Notes: a model not told the origin generated them from the letters alone. DNA of 64,000 bases from Halorubrum sp. F4 (GCF_027257195.1 NZ_JAPDFS010000001.1:20002-84001), one strand, 5' to 3'. Positions 51,075 through 59,201 are shown, counted from the stretch's first letter. A program made the numbers and translations.

Positions 51075-51467
51075 TTAGACGCGCTCTTTCAGTTCGATCC
51101 GGTAGCCGAACGGGTCGCGAACGTACACCGCGCCCGCCTCGCCGGTCGCGCCGAGCGGCGACTCCAGCGTCTCCTCGACGTCGACGCCGGCCGCGTCGAG
51201 TTCGCTCTCTATCGCCTCGACTGACTCCTCGACGACGACCGCGACGTGGTCGTAGTTCGTCGCCGTCGGCGGCTCGAACTCCGCGGTCGGCCAGAGGTGG
51301 ATCACCGCGGTTGCGGAGAGCCGCACGTCGAGGAAGGGCTTCTCTCCCGCCTCGTACCGGGCGTCCTCGATGCCGAAGCCGAGCCGGTCACGGTAGAACT
51401 CGCGGGCGTCGTCGACGCCGTCATCCGGGATCCGGAGGTTGACGTGGTCGATGTGGCGTGCCTTCAC
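51075..51467 (-). CDS. VOC-family (glyoxalase/dioxygenase-like) protein
   Basis: A 130-residue protein with two beta-alpha-beta-beta-beta modules of the vicinal-oxygen-chelate fold. RHIDHVNLRIPDDG, AVIHLWPTAEF, NYDHVAVVVEE and VRDPFGYRIELKE supply the usual His/Glu metal ligands. Relatives are glyoxalases, ring-cleaving dioxygenases or resistance proteins, and the substrate cannot be chosen. Translation starts at GTG 51467, because the protein begins with the first strand (VKARHIDHVNLR) at that codon. It is divergent from the SHOCT protein gene. Confidence 0.88.
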   Translation of the reverse strand: MKARHIDHVNLRIPDDGVDDAREFYRDRLGFGIEDARYEAGEKPFLDVRLSATAVIHLWPTAEFEPPTATNYDHVAVVVEESVEAIESELDAAGVDVEETLESPLGATGEAGAVYVRDPFGYRIELKERV

Positions 51468-51560
51468 GGAGCGGGCGTTCGGGTGCGATCGGCAAAAACG
51501 TGTGGCGGCCGACCTCGCGTTCCCGTTCGAATTCCACGACCGCGGGATCGGACGCGATCG

Positions 51561-51567
51561 TATATAT
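51561..51567 (+). promoter_or_regulatory. TATA box of the SHOCT-domain gene
   Basis: TATATAT is centred 27 nt before the ATG at 51591. Confidence 0.7.
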
Positions 51568-51590
51568 CCGATGCCGGCGGACCTCCACAC

Positions 51591-52055
51591 ATGGGCACGA
51601 TCGACCGACCCGCACGCGTCGCGGTCCTCGTCGTCGTCGTCGCGCTCGCTGGGTTCCTGCTCTCGTCGCTACTGGTCGGGATCCCGGCGTCGAGCACCGT
51701 CGGCGGGATGGGCGGCATGGGTGCGGGGAGAACGGCCGGTAGCATGGGAATGATGGGTGGAATGGGACTCGCGTTCCTCCCGTTCCTCCTGTTCCCGCTC
51801 GTGGCAGTCCTCGCGTTGGGCTACGTCGGCATGCGCGCGCTTGCGGACGACGACGAACACGAACCGGCGGACGGCTCGGCCGACACGCCGGACCGAACCG
51901 ACCCGATCGCCCGGATACAGCGCCGGTACACGGCGGGCGAGCTCACCGAGGCGGAGTTCGAGCGGGCGCTGGAGCGGGAACTCGAGGAGGAGTCCGTCGA
52001 CGGGATGGTGGATCGATCGACGGTTGAGGCGTCCGAAACGACCGAATCGCGGTGA
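51591..52055 (+). CDS. SHOCT-domain membrane protein
   Basis: A 154-residue protein. An N-terminal helix (VAVLVVVVALAGFLLSSLL) and a second helix (GLAFLPFLLFPLVAVLALGY) flank a Gly/Met-rich segment (GGMGGMGAGRTAGSMGMMGG). The cytosolic C-terminus has the SHOCT motif, IARIQRRYTAGELTEAEFER then ALERE, a short helix pair found at the ends of many oligomeric proteins. The methionine-rich stretch could bind copper or line the membrane surface, though this is speculation. Confidence 0.85.
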   Translation: MGTIDRPARVAVLVVVVALAGFLLSSLLVGIPASSTVGGMGGMGAGRTAGSMGMMGGMGLAFLPFLLFPLVAVLALGYVGMRALADDDEHEPADGSADTPDRTDPIARIQRRYTAGELTEAEFERALERELEEESVDGMVDRSTVEASETTESR

Positions 52056-52092
52056 GCGTGTAGACCTCGAGTCGGCGACTGCCGGGCGACCG

Positions 52093-52770
52093 CTACGAGA
52101 ACGCCTCGAGGACCCCCGCGCCGTCGGTGCTCGTCGCCACGTCGGGCAGCGTCGCGCGCTCCGGGTGGGGCATCAACACCGCGACCGTCTCGTGCTCGCC
52201 GAGGACGCCGGCGACGTTGTCGGTCGAACCGTTCGGGTTCGCCTCGTCGGTGGCGTTGCCGGCCTCGTCGCAGTACCGGAAGAGGACGCGGTCGTCGGCG
52301 ACGAGCTCCTCGTGGGCGTCCGCCTCGATCTCGAAGCGTCCCTCGCCGTGGGCGATCGGGACCTCGATGACGTCGCCCTCGTCGTAGGCGGCGGTCCAGG
52401 GCGTGTCCGCGCGCTCGACGCGGAGGTGGACGGGTTCACACTGGAACCGCGCGGAGGCGTTGGTCGTGAACGCGCCGGGGGTGAGCCCGGATTCGGAGCC
52501 GATCTGTGCGCCGTTACAGACGCCGAGGACGGGAATCCCCGCCTCGGCCGCCTCGCGGACCTCCGCCATGATCGGTGCGCGAGCGGCCATCGCGCCCGCT
52601 CGAAGGTAGTCGCCGTACGAGAAGCCACCCGGGAGGACGATCCCGTCGGGATCCGCCGGGAGGCCGTCCTCGTGCCACCGGCGCTCGGCGTCGATCCCGA
52701 GGTGTCGGAGGGCGCGGACCGCGTCGCGGTCGCAGTTCGAGCCGCCGAACTGGACGACTGAAACCGTCAT
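52093..52770 (-). CDS. purQ: Phosphoribosylformylglycinamidine synthase, glutaminase subunit
   Basis: A 225-residue class I glutamine amidotransferase. Cys85 in LGVCNGAQIG is the nucleophile, His202 in MPHPERA the base, and the opening VVQFGGSNCDRDAVRAL with GGFSYGDYLRAGAM is specific to PurQ. It delivers ammonia to PurL for conversion of FGAR to FGAM in purine synthesis. It overlaps purS by four bases (ATGA), so translation is coupled. PurL itself is not in this window. Confidence 0.96.
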   Translation of the reverse strand: MTVSVVQFGGSNCDRDAVRALRHLGIDAERRWHEDGLPADPDGIVLPGGFSYGDYLRAGAMAARAPIMAEVREAAEAGIPVLGVCNGAQIGSESGLTPGAFTTNASARFQCEPVHLRVERADTPWTAAYDEGDVIEVPIAHGEGRFEIEADAHEELVADDRVLFRYCDEAGNATDEANPNGSTDNVAGVLGEHETVAVLMPHPERATLPDVATSTDGAGVLEAFS

Positions 52771-53018
52771 CGCTCCGCGACCGCGACGTCGTAGTCGTGG
52801 ATCGTGGGGTTCGCGAGCAGCCGCTCGGCCATCTCGTCGGCGCGCGTCTCGGCCTCCTCGGCGTCGGCGGCCTCGAGGTCGAGCTCGAACCGGTCCGCCG
52901 AGCGGAGCGCGGAGAGCTCGAACCCGAGACGTTCGAGCGCCTTTTTCGTCGTCTCGGCCTCCGGGTCGAGCACCCCCCGCTTCAGCCGGACCGTCACGGT
53001 CGCGGTGAATTCGGTCAT
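52767..53018 (-). CDS. purS: Phosphoribosylformylglycinamidine synthase, PurS subunit
   Basis: An 83-residue protein starting MTEFTATVTVRLKRGVLDPE with the PurS fold, which binds PurL and PurQ and holds the complex together. The last residues HDYDVAVAER follow the second strand. The frame is open for 19 more residues upstream, but the family begins at this ATG, and a GTTTTTACAC box lies about 26 nt before it. It is divergent from the PurU/PurN-like gene, so both sides of the promoter serve purine metabolism. Confidence 0.94.
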   Translation of the reverse strand: MTEFTATVTVRLKRGVLDPEAETTKKALERLGFELSALRSADRFELDLEAADAEEAETRADEMAERLLANPTIHDYDVAVAER

Positions 53019-53198
53019 CGTCCGAAGGTGCGGGTTCGTGTGTAAAAACCGTTTTGGAACGACTCGTCTATACACGTACGTGGATCTATTTCGGTCGATC
53101 GTCGGGGATCACGGACGGAACGGAACGAAAGGGGCAAAGCCCTCCGGGGTCTGGTGGAGGTGTATGCCATCGTTCGAACCGGCGGAGGTGATCGGCGC

Positions 53199-54179
53199 AT
53201 GACCCGCGAACTGACCGAGATCACGGTCGTCGGAGGAGACGAGACGGGACTCATCGCCCGGGTCACCTCCCTGCTGTTCGAGCGGGGGATCAACATCGAG
53301 GGGCTCGACCAGGCGGTCCGCGACGGCGTCTTCCGGATGACCACGCGGGTCGACACCGCGGAGATGACGACCTCCCGCGGCGAGCTCCGGCGCGCGCTCG
53401 CCGAGCTCGGCCGCGACCTCGACGTCGACATCCAGGTGCGGTTCCCGAGCGACCGGGGCGCGAGGCGGGTCGCGCTGCTCGTCACGAAGGAGACCCACGT
53501 CCCCGAGGCGATGCTGGAGGCGGAGGCGAACGGCGAACTCGCCGAGGACGGCGAGGCCGAGATCCCGGTCGTGATCGGCAACCGCGGCGACCTTCGATCG
53601 CTTGCCGAGCGCTACGACAAGCCCTTCTACGACGTCGGCGACGGGAGCGGCAACACCGACGAGGGGCGACTGCTCGATCTCCTGGCCGAGTACGACGTGG
53701 ACCTGATCGCGTTGGCCCGCTACATGCGGATCCTCTCGCCGGAGGTCGTCTTCCGCTACGAGGGCCGGATAATCAACGTCCACCCCTCCCTCCTGCCCGC
53801 CTTCCCCGGCGCGGAGGCGTATCGGCAGGCGAAGGACGCCGGCGTTCGGATCGCGGGCGTCACCTCCCACTACGTGACGACCGACCTCGACCAGGGTCCG
53901 GTCATCGCCCAGCGCGCCTTCGACGTGCCCGACGGCGCGAGCGTCGAGGAGATCAAACGCCGGGGGCAACCCCTCGAGGCCGAGGTGTTGCTGGAGGCGG
54001 TCCGGCTTCACCTGGCGGACGCGATCGCGGTCCACCGCGGTACCGTCCACGTGCGAGAGGGAACGGAGGCGGACCCGGATCTCGGCCTCCCCGCGGCCGC
54101 GAGCGAGGCGAACCCGGACGAGCCGGTCGACGGCGAGCCGCTGACACGCCCGGACCCGCCGACGCCCGGGTCCGACTAA
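53199..54179 (+). CDS. Formyltetrahydrofolate deformylase / formyltransferase-like protein (PurU/PurN family)
   Basis: A 326-residue protein. Residues 5-85 are an ACT-like domain (TEITVVGGDETGLIARVTSL), and residues about 90-270 a formyltransferase domain with IINVHPSLLPAFPGAEAYRQ (catalytic Asn and His) and TSHYVTTDLDQGPVIAQRAF (Asp). ACT plus formyltransferase is the PurU layout, which releases formate from 10-formyl-THF. In haloarchaea, whose purine genes are near, it might instead supply GAR formylation. The C-terminal 55 residues are acidic and probably disordered. The start at 53199 gives the ACT domain a normal beginning. Confidence 0.85.
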   Translation: MTRELTEITVVGGDETGLIARVTSLLFERGINIEGLDQAVRDGVFRMTTRVDTAEMTTSRGELRRALAELGRDLDVDIQVRFPSDRGARRVALLVTKETHVPEAMLEAEANGELAEDGEAEIPVVIGNRGDLRSLAERYDKPFYDVGDGSGNTDEGRLLDLLAEYDVDLIALARYMRILSPEVVFRYEGRIINVHPSLLPAFPGAEAYRQAKDAGVRIAGVTSHYVTTDLDQGPVIAQRAFDVPDGASVEEIKRRGQPLEAEVLLEAVRLHLADAIAVHRGTVHVREGTEADPDLGLPAAASEANPDEPVDGEPLTRPDPPTPGSD

Positions 54180-54215
54180 GCGGCGGCGTCCGGCCCCGAT
54201 CGAGCGACCACGACG

Positions 54216-54224
54216 TTTTTATCC
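54216..54224 (+). promoter_or_regulatory. TATA box of the small membrane protein gene
   Basis: TTTTTATCC is centred 28 nt before the ATG at 54248 and supports a real gene. Confidence 0.6.
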
Positions 54225-54247
54225 GAACTCGCGCCTAGAGCCACCGA

Positions 54248-54433
54248 ATGTGCGGACGTGACGACCGACCGATCGGGGCCGACGCCCGGGCAACCATCCG
54301 GAGCGACGACCGCGTGATCGTGGTCTTCCTGCTGCTCCTGTCGATGGTCGTACTCGCCGTCCTGGTCTACTACTCCGTGACGATCCTGGAGGGGCTTCCG
54401 GACGTCCTGCCCGACCTCGTCCGACCCGCGTGA
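54248..54433 (+). CDS. Small single-helix membrane protein
   Basis: A 61-residue protein with one membrane helix (VIVVFLLLLSMVVLAVLVYY) preceded by a charged segment and followed by a short tail. The well-placed TATA box suggests it is expressed. I do not recognise a family. It follows the PurU-like gene on the same strand after 68 nt, but has its own promoter. Confidence 0.65.
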   Translation: MCGRDDRPIGADARATIRSDDRVIVVFLLLLSMVVLAVLVYYSVTILEGLPDVLPDLVRPA

Positions 54434-54515
54434 ACGGCGCTCCGTCCGGCCTCGCCATCGATCAGTCCTCGAACCTTTCGGCGTCGTCGAGGTCGTACCG
54501 TCAACGTCGCTTCCG

Positions 54516-57398
54516 CTACCGAACGTCGCTTCGGTCACCATCGTTCCCGTCAACGCTACTCCCGTCGATCGCCTCCGTCACGTGGGCGTGGTACTCCCGG
54601 AGCGCCGTCGACTCGTCGTCCGCGATCACCAAGTCGGAGTCGACGAGCGTCGCCAGTCCGAACGAGAGCGGCGTCGGCGACTCCGTCGTGTGGTGGACGA
54701 CCCGGATCCGCCCGCCGTCGATCCCCTCGAGGACCTCGCGGATCCCCGCCGCATCGAGGTCGTCCTCGAGGAGCTCGCGATAGGTCTCCTCGAGGACGGC
54801 GAACCCCTCGAGACCGGTCACGAACGGCAGCAGCATCTCCGCCGACAGCTGCTGTTGGGCGGCCGTCTTCTCGCGGCCCTTGTAGCGTTTCAGCACCATG
54901 AGTGCCCGACCGGCGACGATCCGGAAGGTCCGTTTCAGGCGGTCGGTCCCCTCGAGCGCGTCGCGGAGGTCCTCACGAACGGTCTCCGGATCGAGCCCGC
55001 GGAGGACGCCCGCCACGTCGACCTTGCGGTTCAGCGGGACGGCGAGGCTGAAACCGTCGTCGTCGACCGCGCGGACGACGTCGGCGTCGGTCCGACTCGA
55101 ACACTCGGCGGCGACCAGCCGGGACAGGCCGTCGTTGAACCGCCGCCCGTACAGCGTGTGGACGTAGAACCGGCGCTTGTACGCCTCCCGGTCGAGTTCC
55201 TCCTCGACGACGATCCGCGAGGGCGTCGAGACGCTCTCGACGCCGGCGTACCGGACCTGTTCGTCGTAGGTCCGCGCGATCGCTCGGATCGCGTTCTCGT
55301 CGAGGGAGTGGTCGCGCAGCCACGTGCGAACCGCCGGCGGGCCGCCGTCCTCCAGTCGATCGAGGAGCTCCGCTCGGAACGTGAGCACCTCGCGGGAGAG
55401 GTCGGACGACAGCGGAAGCCGCTCGGCGTACCAGGTGGGGACCGTCGCCCGCTCCGTCGTCCGGTCGACGTACACCTTCGACCCGCGGCGGTAGCGGAAC
55501 GCGAACCGCTCGCCGCCGAGCGCGAACACGTCGCCGGGCCCGATCGTGTCGAGGTACGTCTCGTCGAGGGTCCCGACCCGCTCGTCCTCGCGGGTGTACA
55601 CGGCACAGCTGAACGAGTCGGGAATGGTCCCGACGTTGGTCATGTAGATGACTCGAGCGAGCCGGCCGCGCTTGCCGACGAGCGTCTCGCCGACCGGGTG
55701 CCCCTCGTGGTGGTGTTCGCCGTCTGGCGGATCGTTCGCGTCCCGCCACACCTTCGGGTAGACGTTCCGCTCCGTCAGCCCCTCGTAGTCGGCGGTGAGG
55801 TACCGCAAAAGCGACTCGTAGCGGTCCGCGTCGAAGTCGCGGTACGGCCACGCTCGACGGAGGATCTCCCGAACCTCCCGGTCCGGCCGGATCCGGTTTA
55901 TCGCCATCCCGTACACGTGTTGGGCGGCGACGTCCGCGGCGTTCTCGGGAACGGTTATCCGGTCGACGAAACCCGACTCCGCGCGGGCGACCGTGGCCGC
56001 ACACTCCACCAGCTCGTCGCGGTCGAGCGCGAACACTCGCCCCTCGACGGTCTCGCCCGGGCTGTGACCCGCCCGGCCGACCCGCTGGAGGAGGGCGGCG
56101 ACCGACTTCGGCGACCCGACCTGGACGACGAGATCGAGGTGGGGCATGTCGATGCCGAGTTCGAGGCTCGTCGAGGTGGTGACCACGTCGAGGTCGCCCG
56201 ACTTCAACCCCTCCTCGATCCGGACCCGCTGGGCTCCCCCGATGCTCCCGTGATGGCAGCCGGAGTTCGACTCGTCGTACTCGAACCGTTCCCTGAGCTC
56301 CTTGAGAACCCGCTCCGCGCCGGACCGGGAGTTCGTGAACACCAGCGTGTTCTCGTGACCCTCGATCAGCTCGCGGAGGTCCCCGTAGAACCGGTCGGTG
56401 ACGACCGACCGCGGCGTGTGGACGAGGTCCGCGCTCGGGGTTCGAAGCTCGAGGTCGAACTCCCTGCCGAACCGCGCGTCGACGACCTCGTACTCGCGGG
56501 GAACGAACCCGTCGGGATCGCCGACCTCGCCGGCGACCCGCTCGCGCCCGACCAGGAACTCCGCGATCCCCTCCAGCGGGTCCACCGTCGCCGAACAGCC
56601 GATCCGGGTCGGCGAGCCGTCGGCGAGCTCCTCCAGGCGTTCGAGCGAAAGGGAGAGGTGGGTCCCGCGTTTGTTCCCCGCCAGCGAGTGGATCTCGTCG
56701 ACGATCACGTACTCGACGGTCCGCAGCTTCTCCTTGAACTTCGGCGAGTTGAGCAGGATCGCCAGCGTCTCGGGCGTCGTGTTGAGGACGTGAGGCGTCT
56801 CCTCGAGCATCGACCGCCGGTCCGCCTCGTCGGTGTCGCCGTGGCGGATCGCCTGGCGGACGTTCGGATCGCCGTGGCGGTCGGCGTCGCCGTCGAAGTC
56901 GCCGGAGTCGCCGGAGTCGCCGCGGTCGTCGCTCGCTGCGACCCGTTCCGTCAGCTCCGCGAGGGGCGTCTCGAGGTTTCGCTCGATGTCGTTCGCGAGC
57001 GACTTGAGCGGCGAGACGTACAGACAGTACACCGAGTTCTCCAGGTCGCTGGCACGGTCACGCGCGAAGAGGTCGTCGAGGACGGCGGTGAACGCTGCCA
57101 GCGTCTTCCCGCTGCCCGTCGGCGCGGCCACGAGACAGTTCCGCCCGGCGGCGACGTGCGGGATCCCCCCGCGCTGTGGCGGCGTGAAGAGGCCGCCGTT
57201 CTCAGCGACGTACTCGCCGAACGTCTCGACCCACCACCGGCTGACTACCGGCGAGAGGTGTTCGAGGACGGCCGCGTCGCGGATCGGGACCGTCTCGGGA
57301 TCGAACGACCAGTCGCGGTCGGCCCCGACCTCACGAAGGAGCCGCCTCGCCCGCGCCTCGGCGGCGGCTCCGGTCGTCCCGTCCGCGCTGTCGGTCAC
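54516..57398 (-). CDS. lhr: ATP-dependent helicase of the Lhr family
   Basis: A 960-residue superfamily 2 helicase. Residues about 55-230 form RecA domain 1 with APTGSGKT (motif I), VDEIHSL (DEIH, motif II) and SATVDP (motif III). Domain 2 has VFTNSRSG, TSTSLELGIDM and QRVGRAGHSPGE (motif VI). The following winged helix and the Lhr-core domain (about 500-830) include the conserved tryptophan region SRIVVEEELDREAYKRRFYV. Lhr unwinds DNA or DNA-RNA hybrids 3' to 5' and is linked to stalled forks and repair. Translation begins at GTG 57398; the TTG at 57425 is less likely. The upstream gene follows the same strand with a 67-nt gap. Confidence 0.95.
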   Translation of the reverse strand: MTDSADGTTGAAAEARARRLLREVGADRDWSFDPETVPIRDAAVLEHLSPVVSRWWVETFGEYVAENGGLFTPPQRGGIPHVAAGRNCLVAAPTGSGKTLAAFTAVLDDLFARDRASDLENSVYCLYVSPLKSLANDIERNLETPLAELTERVAASDDRGDSGDSGDFDGDADRHGDPNVRQAIRHGDTDEADRRSMLEETPHVLNTTPETLAILLNSPKFKEKLRTVEYVIVDEIHSLAGNKRGTHLSLSLERLEELADGSPTRIGCSATVDPLEGIAEFLVGRERVAGEVGDPDGFVPREYEVVDARFGREFDLELRTPSADLVHTPRSVVTDRFYGDLRELIEGHENTLVFTNSRSGAERVLKELRERFEYDESNSGCHHGSIGGAQRVRIEEGLKSGDLDVVTTSTSLELGIDMPHLDLVVQVGSPKSVAALLQRVGRAGHSPGETVEGRVFALDRDELVECAATVARAESGFVDRITVPENAADVAAQHVYGMAINRIRPDREVREILRRAWPYRDFDADRYESLLRYLTADYEGLTERNVYPKVWRDANDPPDGEHHHEGHPVGETLVGKRGRLARVIYMTNVGTIPDSFSCAVYTREDERVGTLDETYLDTIGPGDVFALGGERFAFRYRRGSKVYVDRTTERATVPTWYAERLPLSSDLSREVLTFRAELLDRLEDGGPPAVRTWLRDHSLDENAIRAIARTYDEQVRYAGVESVSTPSRIVVEEELDREAYKRRFYVHTLYGRRFNDGLSRLVAAECSSRTDADVVRAVDDDGFSLAVPLNRKVDVAGVLRGLDPETVREDLRDALEGTDRLKRTFRIVAGRALMVLKRYKGREKTAAQQQLSAEMLLPFVTGLEGFAVLEETYRELLEDDLDAAGIREVLEGIDGGRIRVVHHTTESPTPLSFGLATLVDSDLVIADDESTALREYHAHVTEAIDGSSVDGNDGDRSDVR

Positions 57399-57465
57399 GA
57401 ACCGAACGTGGGGCCACGGAGCCAAAGCGGTTGTGACGGGCTCGGTTCGGATCCCTCCCGCGGAC

Positions 57466-58323
57466 CTACCCCGAGAAGTCGGTCAGGGACCCGTCCGAAC
57501 CCTCGTCGGCATCGCCGTCGGTCGACTCTCCGTCCCCGTTACCGTCGCCGATCTCCTCGGGCTCCGTCCACGGATCGTCTCGATCCACCGGCGCGACGGC
57601 GTGATCAAGCTCTTCCGCCGAGTAGACGACGTCGTCGTCGAGCGCCATCGCGAGCCGCTGCCAGCGGGCGCTCGTCTCGTCTTCACCCTCGGGGCCGACC
57701 CGCGCGCCGCGAAGCTTGAAAAACCGCGTCCCGCGGTCGCGTTTGGCCCCCTCGCCGGTGTGGCCGTCGAGGGCGACGTCGAACTCGCCGCCGGCCTCGA
57801 GGTCGCCGGCGGGGAAGTCGTGATCGGGCTTTTCGCCGCGTTCGAAGGCCTCGGCCCGCTCCTCGGCGACCGCGGAGAAGTAGGCGTCGGCGTTCGACGA
57901 CTCGCGGGTCGATCGGGCGCGGGCGGCCGCGAGCGCCGCGTGGACGGCACACAGCCGGCCGCGCCACGCGTCGGGTTCCCAGCGCTCGGTGGCGAGTTCC
58001 TCGTAGCGCTCGACGAGCAGGGCGACGTCGCTTCCGGCGCGGAGGTCCTCGACGACGTAGAGGTTCAGCCGGTCCCAGAGGTTCCAGGCGTATCCCGAGC
58101 GGGCGAGCTCCCAGGCAGCCCAGGCCGCGACCTCCTCGTCCGAGCGGCGGACCGCCTTCTGGAGGAGGCTGGAGACGGCGTACCGGCTGTATCCCCCGTC
58201 GGTCTCGTTTTCGGCCTTCCGCTCGCCGAAGTCGTTCTCGCCGGTGGCCTCCGGCGTGGTGTCGGTCTCGAGGCTGCCGTCGGTTCCGAACGTGGCCTGT
58301 CGCTCCGGTCCCTCGTCGCTCAT
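57466..58323 (-). CDS. Standalone protein resembling the RarA/MgsA C-terminal domain
   Basis: A 285-residue acidic protein. Residues about 45-120 (YSRYAVSSLLQKAVRRSDEE - VAAWAAWELARSGYAWNLWD - RLNLYVVEDL) match the helical clamp-loader-type C-terminal domain of RarA/MgsA (WRNIP1), which has the pattern K-S-x-R-G-S-D-x-x-A-x-Y-W and a later VEDIG-like motif. The AAA ATPase domain is absent, so this is not a full RarA. The second half is acidic, with a WEPDAWRGRLCAVHAALAAA helix and a disordered tail. It lies immediately upstream of lhr on the same strand, which suggests a function at stalled replication forks; this is inference. Confidence 0.62.
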   Translation of the reverse strand: MSDEGPERQATFGTDGSLETDTTPEATGENDFGERKAENETDGGYSRYAVSSLLQKAVRRSDEEVAAWAAWELARSGYAWNLWDRLNLYVVEDLRAGSDVALLVERYEELATERWEPDAWRGRLCAVHAALAAARARSTRESSNADAYFSAVAEERAEAFERGEKPDHDFPAGDLEAGGEFDVALDGHTGEGAKRDRGTRFFKLRGARVGPEGEDETSARWQRLAMALDDDVVYSAEELDHAVAPVDRDDPWTEPEEIGDGNGDGESTDGDADEGSDGSLTDFSG

Positions 58324-58432
58324 ACGTACCGCTCCCGCCGCGACCGACTTAACGACGGCGCGCCGTGGTCGACGTCCCTCTGGTGGTTCAGGTGTGCCAT
58401 TCCCCGGACCGTATCGGCATCGAAAGGGAACC

Positions 58433-58438
58433 CTTAAG
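58433..58438 (+). promoter_or_regulatory. Box A of the tRNA-Tyr gene
   Basis: CTTAAG is centred about 30 nt before the first base of the tRNA, at the usual distance for an archaeal Pol promoter. Confidence 0.6.
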
Positions 58439-58465
58439 TCGGATCCAGCGGGTAGAATTCAGTGA

Positions 58466-58539
58466 CCGCCCTTAGCTCAGCCTGGTAGAGCAGCCGACTG
58501 TAGATCGGCTTGTCCCCCGTTCAATTCGGGGAGGGCGGA
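58466..58539 (+). tRNA. tRNA-Tyr (anticodon GUA)
   Basis: A 74-base cloverleaf. The acceptor stem CCGCCCT pairs with AGGGCGG and is followed by discriminator A; the D arm is GCTC-AGCCTGGTA-GAGC; the anticodon arm GCCGA-CTGTAGA-TCGGC presents GTA; the T arm is CCCCG-TTCAATT-CGGGG. C1-G72, as here, is the archaeal/eukaryal tyrosine identity pair. No intron is present and CCA is not encoded, as expected in many archaea. Confidence 0.96.
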
Positions 58540-58561
58540 CTTCCTTTCAAGCCGATTCGTA

Positions 58562-58667
58562 GTCGACGGTAGATCGGCTTGTCCCCCGTCTCCGCGAGCG
58601 TAGCGAGTGGGGAACAGTGAGACGACCGGAGGGAGTCTCACGCGTTTCAATTCAGGGATAGCGGACT
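58562..58667 (+). pseudogene. Broken partial copy of tRNA-Tyr, interrupted by 56 bp
   Basis: Bases 58562-58589 repeat the anticodon-arm half of the tRNA (26 of 28 matches), and 58646-58667 repeat the T-loop to 3' end (19 of 22 matches). They are separated by 56 bases (58590-58645) that begin in the T-stem and include GAGCGTAGCGAG and a GTGAGAC/GTCTCAC inverted repeat. No folded tRNA is possible. Confidence 0.82.
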
Positions 58668-58679
58668 GAAATTCACCGT

Positions 58680-58704
58680 TGATTCCGGATACACTCCGGA
58701 ATCA
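58680..58704. repeat. Perfect 10-bp inverted repeat downstream of the broken tRNA
   Basis: TGATTCCGGA and TCCGGAATCA are complementary over all ten bases with a 5-base loop (TACAC). There is no T-run, so a standard terminator is doubtful. Confidence 0.75.
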
Positions 58705-58898
58705 GTGATCTGAGGCTTCAGAAGACCTGGTCTGGTAGGCTGGGTTTTCAGAAAACGGGCGAGAAAACCGGAGTGGAACGGCAGTGCCAACGACCTCTTC
58801 GTAGTCGGGCGATCGGATGCTCAACGTCGAGGAGGGAAGTACGAACGCGGCGGCCGGGTGCGCGATCAGTAATGGTCAGTTCCGTCCACCGGCGGAAA

Positions 58899-58905
58899 TT
58901 TATAA
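58899..58905 (+). promoter_or_regulatory. TATA box of a putative small gene
   Basis: TTTATAA is centred 27 nt before an ATG at 58929, exactly as for the leaderless genes in this window. Confidence 0.6.
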
Positions 58906-58928
58906 CACCACCAGACCTACCGAGGGCT

Positions 58929-59141
58929 ATGACGGGTTCGGAGTGGCGCTCCGAGGAGGACGACCGGCCCTCGGCGGACCTGAAGTTCGGCGAAGCGCTC
59001 GCCGAACTCGCCGTCGAGGAGGCGGTGGGGAGCAGGATTCGAATGCGGAACGAGCGAAGCGAGTTCACGTTTTTCCATCGACCTTTTTCCGAGAGCGGTT
59101 GCGAGCGAAGCGAGCGATCCGACTCGGAAAAGTCGGAGTGA
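58929..59141 (+). CDS. Putative small protein, possibly truncated by a repeat element
   Basis: A 70-residue reading frame starting MTGSEWRSEEDDRPSADLKF. The first 35 residues look like a normal acidic haloarchaeal protein with a helix (FGEALAELAVEEAVG). Thereafter it enters repeat DNA containing GAGCGAAGCGAG, and the composition changes to Arg/Ser-rich. A good TATA box precedes it. I think the N-terminus is a real or recently real gene whose 3' end was replaced; the family is not recognised. Confidence 0.4.
   Translation: MTGSEWRSEEDDRPSADLKFGEALAELAVEEAVGSRIRMRNERSEFTFFHRPFSESGCERSERSDSEKSE
59045..59140. repeat. Small palindromic element (MITE-like)
   Basis: Two copies of GAGCGAAGCGAG (near 59051 and 59103) lie in a segment that also has TTTTCCGAG (59085-59093) and its complement CTCGGAAAA (59123-59131). 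The arms enclose a 29-base loop with the second GAGCGAAGCGAG. No transposase or target-site duplication is visible. Confidence 0.55.
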
Positions 59142-59201
59142 GGAGATCGAGTACCCTCGCCGAGCCGGACAGTTAAGTGCGCGTTCCCGGTTGTTGAACC
59201 C

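Larger units (their letters stand above)
58540..58928. other. Gene-poor stretch after tRNA-Tyr
   Basis: It holds the broken tRNA copy and, at 58680-58704, a perfect inverted repeat (TGATTCCGGA, 5-base loop, TCCGGAATCA). I find no believable gene. It is the most likely former attachment region of an integrated element in this window. Confidence 0.6.

Noticed and set aside
54582-57719. A 1045-codon plus-strand open frame opposite lhr
   Set aside because: No recognisable motif in the translation, while the minus strand codes for a full helicase; high GC keeps antisense frames open.
58562-58667. A second tRNA-Tyr with an intron
   Set aside because: The acceptor 5' strand and D arm are missing, the interruption is in the T-stem rather than at the canonical anticodon-loop position, and no cloverleaf forms.
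58680-58704. Rho-independent-like terminator
   Set aside because: The hairpin is perfect but no T-run follows, and archaeal termination relies mainly on T-tracts.
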